A DNA stretch of 64,000 bases from Heterohyrax brucei. Its lineage: Eukaryota; Chordata; Mammalia; Hyracoidea; Procaviidae. Shown piece by piece: positions 56,120 through 64,000 of this stretch; the stretch's first letter is position 1, and the number at the start of each line of letters is the position of its first letter. A model generated the notes under the pieces. The model was not told the origin of the DNA and searched no databases. It saw nothing but the letters and a program-made list of their open reading frames with translations. The stretch covers positions 54,062,333-54,126,332 of the forward strand of contig CM053141.1 in NCBI GenBank assembly GCA_028571685.1. The letters are read 5' to 3'. A program made the translations under genes and the position numbers.

Positions 56120-56540
56120 TCGGACAGAGCAAGCAGAAGAAAGTCTGATGCAGAACTCAAATTCACATAAAAACACCAGACTTAATGGTCTAACTAAAGC
56201 TGGAGGAACTCCTGAAACTATGGCCCCCAGGTGCTCTGATAACCCTGAAGCTAATTCTTTGGGCAAAGATTAGAGTGGACTATAAAACATAAAATAATAC
56301 TCACAAACAATGGGCTTCTTAGTCAATTCAGGTATATGAGACCAAAGGGTGGTTCCTGTCTGGAGGCTTGATGAGAAAGCTGGAAGGAACAGGAAGTAGT
56401 TGAATGGGCACAAAAAAAATCAGGGTGGAAAGGAGGAGTATGTTGTCACATTTCAGGAGTTGCGACTAATTTCATATAACAGTATGTGCACAAAATTTTG
56501 TATAAGAAATTGAAGAGTAAACTTTTACCTAAAGCAGGAG
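56120..56540 (+). mobile_element. L1 3' UTR (first type), adjacent
   Basis: Sense: acaccagacttaatggtcta, aaactatggcccccaggtgc, gcaaagattagagtggacta, tcaggtatatgagaccaaag, gagtatgttgtcacatttca and aagaaattgaagagtaaact. It sits immediately after the A-tail of the previous module, as a second insertion at or near the tail. Confidence 0.75.
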
Positions 56541-56622
56541 AGAAGGGAGAGGAGATTGGGAGGGGAGGAGGGAAGGAGGGAGGGATAGAGAGACGGTGGA
56601 GGATGGAAGGAAGATGTGCTTA
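56535..56622. repeat. GGAG-rich low-complexity tract
   Basis: Purine-only stretch of gggaggggaggagggaagga type at the L1 3' end. Confidence 0.85.
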
Positions 56623-57829
56623 ATAGGCTTATATTCTACGGAAATGCCATTTATCTTTGCAATTCAATACAAGTGAAAGAACTTCTCACAGAGGTGATTA
56701 TAATAATAATGTATACTCATTTAAGAAAAAGAAATGCTCAAACGTGTCAGTAATGTACTTATTACCTTACAGTCCTCTGGAAAGGGTACATTTTGGTCCT
56801 GTCTTCACAAATATAATTGATGGGTCCTACAATCTTTCAGGATCCAAGAACTCAGTCTTAACTTTGCTCATCTACTGCAATTTCTGAGATCTCCCTTTAT
56901 AGAAAATGCAAACCAGTCCAAGGTGCTGTGTCACTATGGCTGTTTTATAGCAACAATAAAAATTTCTCACAAATAAACATAGCAAGTAAATCTAAATAAA
57001 TGAAAATGCATTTGAAATAATTGATTTGAGAACTTGCACAACCCAAACGTGGCATTTCCGTTCCCATCTTCATTTTGCTTTTAAGGAGATGTTTATTCCT
57101 TGACATGTTTATTATTTTGACACTGCGCCAGTTTTCTCCAAACATTTTCTCTCCCAGGATCCTAAATAAGCAAATAAATATTATGCTATTTAAAATATTC
57201 TTAGTTTTACTTAGGAAATTAACATACTGACAAGAGATTGTTCATGTTGAAACTATACTCAAAAAATCTACTTCTTTAATAATTCTAAAATGACACTTCC
57301 AAGGTCGTCAACAGAGAGAAAAAGCTTAACATGTGAAAGCATGGCTAGGTTTTATTGACCTTTGCATGACTGTGGTACACAACGACCTTCAGTTGCCAGC
57401 TTTGGAGGGATGGGTTTTATTTTATTAACAGTGTAACAAGAAATGGCATTCAAAATATTTAACTGCAGTACTGGAAGTGCACAAAGCCAGCAGAAGGGAC
57501 ACTGGCTATAGGGTTGGAAGTCACAGGCTAAAGATATGCCAGGGATCATCTCTTTATTTAATGGTTTGTGGGAAGTATGGAAGTAGTTGACGCATCAGAG
57601 TCATTCAGAGAGTTCAAATTAGTAACTATTTATCAATGGTATGAAAAGATTGTAATACTTGAACTATTAGTGAATCCATGCGCACCAACTAAGTGCCAAC
57701 TCGGATGATATATGTTTCTATGTATCTTCATAGACTATTTATTAACCAAGTTATTACTAGGTATCATCTTGTCATTTCCTACCTATAGAGATTCCACATA
57801 TGACAAAAATGTAAAAATTATCCCATCTG
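56623..57829. other. 1.2 kb without recognised gene or repeat
   Basis: AT-rich; no exon or repeat supported. Confidence 0.45.
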
Positions 57830-58379
57830 GCATTATCGTCACAGTTGACGCTAAGTGTGAGCCCACTGTTGCACCCACTGTGTCAGTCTATCTCTTTGAG
57901 TATTTCCCTCTGTTTTGCTGACGCTCTACCAAGTGTGATATCCTTCACCAGGGCTTGGTCCGTTCTGTTAACATGTCCAAAGCACTTAAGACAGAGCCTT
58001 TCCATCCAAGCTTGTAAGAAGCATTTTGCCTATACTTCCTCCAAGACAGATTTGTTCACTCTTCTGGTAGTCTGAGGTATATTCAGTGTTCTTCACCAAC
58101 ACCATAATTCAAATACATCAGTTCTTCAGTCTTCCTCATGCATTGTCCAGCTTTGATATGGAACTCTGATGTTACAGAAGAGTGCGAGTATAAGCTTGAA
58201 GTCTTCCACAGTTTCCACAAGTAAGATTGGGTCATCTGCATATCCCAGGTTGTTAATGAGTCTTCCTCTAATCCTGTCCAGTTTCTCAGATTATTTGCTC
58301 AGCATACAGATTAAAAAAATATGATGAAAGGATACAACACCAACACAGACTTTTTTCCTGATTTTAAACCATACAGTAT
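57830..58379 (-). mobile_element. RTE LINE, antisense, 3' part
   Basis: Antisense RTE: acttcctccaagacagattt, ctggtagtctgaggtatatt, gtcttcctcatgcattgtcc, gggtcatctgcatatcccag (RT catalytic region), ttgctcagcatacagatt. The outermost 3' tail is lost. It continues after a SINE at 58557. Confidence 0.85.
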
Positions 58380-58556
58380 TTCTTTGTTTAAACACTAGTG
58401 GCATAGTGGTTAAATGCTATATCTGCTAACCAAAAGGTCAGCAGTTCAAATCCACCAGGCAGTCCTCGGAAGCTCTATGAGGCAGTTCTACTCTGACCTA
58501 TAGGGTTTTGCTATAAGTTGGAAACAACTCTATGACAGTGCATTTTATTCTTTGTT
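58380..58556 (+). repeat. AfroSINE with 9 bp target duplication, nested in RTE
   Basis: Sense: actagtggcatagtggttaa, gtcagcagttcaaatccacc, gaggcagttctactctgacc. ttctttgtt occurs at 58380-58388 and 58548-58556. Confidence 0.9.
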
Positions 58557-59395
58557 CTGTTTGAACAACTGTTTCTTGGTCTCGGTAGAGGTTCCGCACA
58601 ATTATATCTTCTGCAAATCTCATTCTTCACACCATTATTTGTAATTTGTTATCATCCACACAGTCAAATGCCTTTGCAGAGTCAAAACAACACAGTATAC
58701 ATCTTTCTGATATTCTCTGTTTTCAAACCAAAATCCATCTGACATCAGCAATGATGTCCACATTTCATGTACTCTCCTGAATCCAGCTTGAACCTCTGGC
58801 AGTTTTCTGTCAATATACTACTGCAAATCTTTTTCAATGTTCTTCAGCAATTTTTTTCTTGTAAATGTTAATGATATTGTTCAATAACTTCTGCATTCTG
58901 CTTGGATCACCTTTCTTTGTAATGGGCACAAACATGGATCTCTTCTAAGTCAGTAGACAGAAGACAGGTAGGTGTCTTCAAATTTCTTGACACAAATGAG
59001 TGGGCATTTCAAGCATTGTATCTGTTGAAACATCTCAGTCGGTATTTTCTCAGTTCTTGGACACTTGTTTTTCTCTAATGTCTTCAGTGCAGATAGACAT
59101 TTTCCTGTAGTACCAGCACTTCTTAATCATATGCTAACTCCTGAAATACTTGAAATTCTTTTTGGTACAGTGATTCTGTGTATTCCTTCCATCTACTTTT
59201 GATGCTTCCTGGGTCTTTCAATGTTTCATTCATAGAATATTTCAACATTGCAACTGGAGGCTTGAATTTTTTCTTCAGTTCTTTCACCCTGAGAAATGCT
59301 GAAGTGTTTTTCTCTTATGATTTTCTAATTCCATGTCTTTTCACATGTCATTGTAATACTTTATCTTCTTGAGGAGCCCTTTGAAATCTTCTTAC
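58557..59395 (-). mobile_element. RTE LINE, antisense, RT and upstream part
   Basis: Antisense: cagtcaaatgcctttgcaga, tctgacatcagcaatgatgt (RT), then upstream blocks ttctttgtaatgggcacaaa, gtgtattccttccatctact, cttcagttctttcaccctga. It preserves the normal order of connector, RT and C-terminus, and so serves as an internal reference for judging the scrambled copy at 11150. Confidence 0.85.
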
Positions 59396-59399
59396 TTTT

Positions 59400-59875
59400 T
59401 GGGGGGGGGAGGGTTGTATCTTGTTGTTTATAATATACAGCAAAATGTACACCAGTACCAATTCAACAGTTTCTACATGTACAATTAATAGACATTGGTT
59501 ACATTCTTCAAGTTATGCAACCATTTTCACCCTCCTTTTCTTTTACTGTACTTTAGATCAGAGTTTATAGAACTAGATTCTCATTAAACAGTTAGTACAT
59601 ATATTATTTTATGACAAAGGTTAACAACCCCACAACATGTCAGCACTCTCCATTCTCAACTTCTGGTTCCCCACTAGCAGCTTTCCTATCCCTTCCTGAC
59701 TCCTAGACCTGCCTCTGGGCTGATGTGCCCCTTTAGTCTCATGTTGTTTTATGGACCTGTCTAATCTTTAGCTGAAGGGTGAATGTTAGAAGTAATTTCA
59801 TTACTGAGCTGAAAAGGTGTCTGGACTCCACACTGTCAGAGTTTCTTTGGTCTCTGTTAGAGATCTTTGAAGTCT
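59400..59875 (-). mobile_element. L1 3' UTR (first type), antisense
   Basis: agtttctacatgtacaatta, cattcttcaagttatgcaac, gacctgtctaatctttagct, gaagggtgaatgttagaagt and aggtgtctggactccacact match the reversed afrotherian L1 3' UTR as I recall it. The opening G9 run is at 59401-59409. Confidence 0.6.
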
Positions 59876-60186
59876 TTTGTTCAACAATTTTACTGCATCA
59901 ATGGCTCAGATCTAGCCTTATTTGCAAAATTCAGCCTTTATTCAGCATTGCAGAAAGTATTTAAGCCTATTATGCATATTGTAGCTATTTTAAGTTATAG
60001 GGAAGGGTCCTATGTGTTAGCACACAGCACTTTCTTTGGAAAACTTCAGTAAGACTCTTCTGATGGTGCTCCAACCACTTCTAGTCAAAAAAATCTTTCC
60101 TTGTTTGCTTACTCACACATTCCACATGATCTTAAGGTAGGAGCAGGGATTCCCTTTCTCCTGACTGTTTCATCCCTGTAAATCAA

Positions 60187-60405
60187 GTTTCTCAACATGT
60201 CACTATCATCCTATTTGACCAGATGTTAGCTTGTTGTGGAGGAGAGGTGGATGGATTTCCTGAACTCTGTAGGATGGGCCTCTATGCACTAGCTTCCAGA
60301 AGCACTCTTTCCACTCAAGTTGTGACAACCAAACAATGTGTCCAAACATTGCCAAATGTCCCCTGGGGCACAAAATTACCTCTGTTGAGAAAAACTGCTC
60401 TAACC
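60187..60405 (+). mobile_element. MER20 (hAT-Charlie non-autonomous DNA transposon)
   Basis: Sense: aagtttctcaacatgtcact, agttgtgacaaccaaacaat, acattgccaaatgtcccctg, gggcacaaaattacctctg, ttgagaaaaactgctc. The 3' half is very close to the MER20 consensus I recall. Ancient and inactive as a transposon. Confidence 0.75.
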
Positions 60406-60715
60406 TTATGACTCATTACTTAGAGCAATTTTAAATCTCTATTCTATTGTCTTACAAGTTATACATACAAATGTGTACAGAAAACAAAGGATACATCATT
60501 TTATGAAAACAATACAGGGAATTTTATTACTTTTCTAATGGCCAGAGAGTTTTCTTAGGAGTCAAACACCTTCACCCTGGCAGGTGTTAATGGGATTATA
60601 AATTTCTTCATTCCAGGTAGCTTAAATTTCACACACACACTATGTCAAAAAGCCCTAACAAGAAAAAATAAAACCTATTGTGTTTCATATAAAATCCTTG
60701 TCCTGAGAAGTTCTG
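60406..60715. other. Spacer, nothing recognised
   Basis: Includes a short (ac)n at about 60632-60640. Confidence 0.4.
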
Positions 60716-61172
60716 TCACGGATTGAACTGTGTTCCCTAAAATATCCATAGCAGTTTGGTTGGGCCGTAGTTGGAATTCCTGCCTCTTTGAGATTAATGA
60801 AGGTGGGTCGGGGCTGTTGTGTTGCTAGAGCAAGACTCAGTGTGTTAAATTTGTTTTGCACCTTGGGGTAGCCTCTTGGGATAGAAAGAAGAGTAGCTAC
60901 CAGAGACATTTGGGGACTTCAGACCACTAAAAAGCAGTTCCGGGAGCTGAGCACATCCTTCCTAAAGGACCGGGGTCCCTGCGCCTCTGAAGCTTCCAGT
61001 CCAGGGGAAGATTAATGACAAAGACCTTTCTCCAGTGTCAGGAGAGAAGGCCTTCCCCAGGAACTAACACCCTGAATTTGGACTTCTAGCTTACTGGACT
61101 GTGACAAAGAAAATTTCTCTTTTAAAAGCCATCCACCTATTATTTCCATTAAGCCAGCGCTATACAACTGAA
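60716..61172 (+). mobile_element. Solo LTR, MaLR/ERVL-like fossil
   Basis: Sense: cacggattgaactgtgttcc at the start, aggaccggggtccctgcgcc, cctctgaagcttccagtcca, ccctgaatttggacttctag and aaagccatccacctattatt. Non-coding and old, a subtype closer to the fragment at 2170 than to 47708. Confidence 0.65.
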
Positions 61173-61362
61173 ACAAGTTTAAAATTAAATCTCTTTTCAT
61201 GCTTAATACTAGTGTTCTAGAATCTTTTACCTTGAAATGTAAAATCCATTGGAGAGAGATAATGTATGTGGTTAGTACAGCGCTTAGTCTATCTGCTTAT
61301 TCTAGATACTCAGATACACTTGTTTAATAATGCTCTATTATCTTTCTCTCTTTAAGTCATAC

Positions 61363-61530
61363 ATCAAACCAAAAAAACCAAACCCATTGCCGTCGAGTCG
61401 ATTCAGACTCATAGTAACCCTGCAGGACAGAGTAGAACTGCCCCACAGAGTCTCTGAGGAGCACCTGGCGGATTCACACCGCTGCCCTCTTGGTAGCAGC
61501 TGGAGCAGTTCACCACAGCCAGGGGTGCCC
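61363..61530 (-). repeat. AfroSINE, comparatively well preserved
   Basis: Antisense: aaacccattgccgtcgagtc, aggacagagtagaactgccc, gaggagcacctggcggattc. It retains more CpGs than its neighbours, suggesting a younger copy. Confidence 0.9.
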
Positions 61531-62394
61531 AGTCATACTTAAGCACCACAGTGATAAAGCTTAGAAGTCGTTCTCATAGCTTATATATTTCTCCACAAAG
61601 TCTGCATCAGTCCAAGATATTCTTCTCAAATCACTGCCCTACTTTTTATGAAACTCACATTTACATTAATTTAGCCTACATCAGATTTTTACGCAAGTAT
61701 TCTCTTTTAGCCTATATCAGATTTTTACACAAATATTCTACCCAAAACAGAAAAAGTTCAACTGTAGGCAAATGTATGCAGTAGGTAAGATTTGTATTTG
61801 TTTCTCTGGACCTCAAGCAGCCACTGAAATTAGGATTAATGAAGAGTATGTGACTTGTTAATTATTTCATGATTAAATATCAGAAACATAGTTTTAACAA
61901 GTATCTGAAGATCTTGCATTTATAAAGGAATCAAATGAATTACATTGTGTAATTTTTGCAAATAGGATTCCAATTCACAATAAGTGAAATAAAACAATTA
62001 AGGTATACATTTAGTATTATTCTTGCAGGTATTTCCAAATTATTTCTTAGAACACTAATAGAAACCTTGTCCTTAAAAAGTGAAGGAATTTGAATTATGT
62101 ATTTTCTAAACAAAATCTTTAAGAATTCATTTTCAATTGTTCAAGAATAATATAGCTGCAAGTTTAGATATAACAATTAACAACACTAATTTATTGTCAT
62201 AATCAAAATATTACTTACTGAAAATAATTTTAAAACATCTACAGCTAGTTTTCTTGGGAATGTTAGGGTATAAATACACATCAAACTTTGAAAATTATAC
62301 AATAACTACCTTGAAACACTTCATTATATCATACTTTATTTTCTGCTAGACATAAATATGGACTGACATTCTTTTTTAATGTTTTCTGTGAAGT
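61531..62394. other. AT-rich stretch with a 36 bp tandem repeat
   Basis: No gene recognised. tttagcctacatcagattt (61670) and tttagcctatatcagattt (61706) start two 36 bp units. Confidence 0.5.
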
Positions 62395-62535
62395 CTTGGC
62401 AGCGCAGTTTCAGAGTTCCGCTGCTAATCTGAAGGTCCTCAGTTCTCACCCACTGGCCACCGCTTGAAAACCTGTGGGCAGTTTTACTCTGTCCTACAGG
62501 GTCAGTCTGAGTCAGAACTAACTTGACAGCCACAG
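62395..62535 (+). repeat. AfroSINE, diverged subtype
   Basis: Sense: cttggcagcgcagtttcaga, gctgctaatctgaaggtcct, gcagttttactctgtcctac, gtcagaactaacttgacagc. Confidence 0.7.
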
Positions 62536-62690
62536 ATATGTATGTAAAAGTCTCATATGTATGTGTATATATATTCCTGCTCATATATGCATATATATGT
62601 ATACATGTGAGCATGTATGTGTGTATATATAGTGTACATGTATAGATACATACATACATATATACTTCATACCTATACATATTGATGAAG
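62536..62690. repeat. (TATG/TATA/CATA)n low-complexity tract
   Basis: Alternating purine-pyrimidine tetranucleotide-type repeats (gtatgtgtatatatattc; gatacatacatacatata). The long reverse open frame here only reflects the repeat. Confidence 0.85.
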
Positions 62691-62736
62691 TTTTATAAGA
62701 TTCATATTTATGAAGTTTTATAAGATTCAACCTCCT

Positions 62737-63215
62737 GTCATAGATAGTTACCACTGAGTCAGTGCCAACTAACAGCTACCCTCTGTACATCTGAAAAACT
62801 CTTCCCCAGTCCCGAACCATGTTTCCATCAATGCTGTGCTGGAACCCAGTGCTGCAGCTGCAGCACAACTCCATCTCTTTGGGGGTCACCCCCTTTCTCG
62901 CTGGCCCTCTGCTTTACCCAGCATGATGCTCCTCCCCAGGGATTGGTCCCTCCTGATAACTTTTCCAAAGTGTGTCAGACAAAGTCTTGCCATTCTTGTT
63001 TCCAAGGAACATTCTGACAGTACTTCTACCAAGATAGACTTGTTCCTTCTTGTTATAGGCCACAGTATATTCAATATTCTTTCCCAGTACCATGATTCAA
63101 AGGCAGCAGTTCTTCTTTGGTCTCCCTCCAGTGTTTTCCAGATATCAGATGCATACAAAGTGGTTGAAAATATCGTGGTTTGAGTCAGGCTCACTTTCAT
63201 CCTCCAAGATTTAAC
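62737..63215 (-). mobile_element. RTE LINE 3' end, antisense, older subtype
   Basis: Antisense: ccagcatgatgctcctcccc, agggattggtccctcctgat, gccattcttgtttccaagga, ttctaccaagatagacttgt. The minus frame reads AFESWYWERILNILWPITRR and LCLTHFGKVIRRDQSLGRSI, conserved RTE RT C-terminal segments, open over about 104 codons but only a fragment. Confidence 0.85.
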
Positions 63216-64000
63216 CTAGTCAATAAAAAAACTCTGGAACTCTCAATCCCCTAATGGGAAGGGAAATAAAGAAATGTATTTTTAAACAAGTCTGTTCTTT
63301 CCAGACAGAGCTGAATATTCTGACACGAGCTGCGACGCACCACTGGTGCCCTGACCAGGTCTGGCAGGTTTTTAACCCTTGAATCCAATGAACTGAGAGT
63401 CTAAAGGAGAAAACATTTCTAACTTAAATCAATTTTCTTTAAAATAAGCTCTTCTCCTTGGGAGAATTCTAACTGGGAAGATGTATTGGACAGAGCACTA
63501 ATGAATGTGTTTTCATTCCAATAAAATCGAAATATTAAAAAAATGCTGATGAAGACTATAGCCATATATTTCACAGCCGTAAAAGCTGATTATGATAAAT
63601 AAGTAAAAAGAAACGTTTTTAAATGAAGATGAATTGAATGGAATCATTTTCTATCATGTTTGTCTTTTAGCTAGCTGTCTCACCTCATTAAAGATTTTTT
63701 TATTCACTTTTAACTGCTGATGGATTTACACAAACTAGTGAAATATCGTCCCCTACTGTTCAGTTCTGATACACTGGTTATAAGGAAGTTTTTTTTGTTT
63801 GTTTGTTTCAGCCTATCAAGTAGTGGCTACCCCTGAGACCTCTGTGTGGACTGCAGAGTTTGAAGAATGGACTTGTCTCTTACATTTCTAATCACATAGA
63901 TGCTTAATTATTTAGTTTCCATTAATTCAGTCCAGTCATTTTATAACTGAATTGATTAATTAGATTTTTTATAACTCTAACTATGATATGCATCTAAAAG
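63216..64000. other. No gene or repeat recognised
   Basis: AT-rich to the window end, with (gttt)n at about 63791-63810. Confidence 0.45.

Noticed and set aside
62336-62680. 114-codon reverse open frame rich in Y, I, H and C
   Set aside because: Produced by the TATG/CATA low-complexity tract and a SINE.

Overview
This 64 kb window reads as non-coding, repeat-rich nuclear DNA of an afrotherian mammal, most likely a paenungulate such as elephant, manatee or hyrax. The evidence is about thirty copies of tRNA-derived AfroSINEs (head resembling ccctggtggcatagtggtt, tail ending gactcgacggcaa), an RTE (BovB-type) LINE whose 3' end closes in (aac)n, and L1 elements with the 3' UTR type I associate with Afrotheria. 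Family names come from memory of consensus sequences, not from a search.

I find no convincing protein-coding exon, rRNA, functional tRNA or structured ncRNA. The longest open frames are short and either fall inside repeats (RTE or L1 reverse-transcriptase remnants) or are chance frames in AT-rich DNA.

Layout. 0-1.3 kb: AfroSINE end and a long RTE remnant. 1.7-4.5 kb: a 34 bp micro-insertion, SINEs, a solo LTR fragment, a MER20 and an old L1 split by a younger L1 end and a SINE. 5-10.5 kb: scattered SINEs, an antisense RTE with a fold-back 5' end, and an ancient unnamed repeat. 10.6-14.4 kb: antisense solo LTR followed by a scrambled RTE that holds a SINE pair and a fold-back mariner. 15-19 kb: two L1 3' UTRs and SINEs. 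19.8-21.7 kb: L2 and other ancient repeats. 24.2-26.4 kb: antisense L1 pieces and a solo LTR. 28.6-34.4 kb: a dense nest (LTR split by SINE split by RTE), more RTE, an L1 end with clean target duplications, and a 5'-inverted L1. 34.4-38.5 kb and 41.2-44.3 kb: the two large repeat-poor blocks. 45-49.9 kb: SINEs, RTE ends, a solo LTR and a MIR. 49.9-56.6 kb: an old L1 with nested insertions, an MLT1-like LTR split by an L1 end, and an L1 ORF2 joined to two L1 3' UTRs. 57.8-59.9 kb: antisense RTE holding a SINE, then an antisense L1 3' UTR. 60-63.2 kb: MER20, solo LTR, SINEs and an RTE end.

The most unusual signal is a set of 30-34 bp insertions (near 1.7, 27.1 and 41.2 kb) that consist only of the extreme 3' end of a retroelement (core ccgactcgacggcacttgg), with CpGs mostly intact. 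Two of them are flanked by perfect 11-12 bp target duplications. A fourth, decayed relative sits near 4.5 kb. Other points of interest are a scrambled RTE copy, fold-back and 5'-inverted retrocopies, and a three-deep nest whose RTE has an exact 12 bp target duplication.
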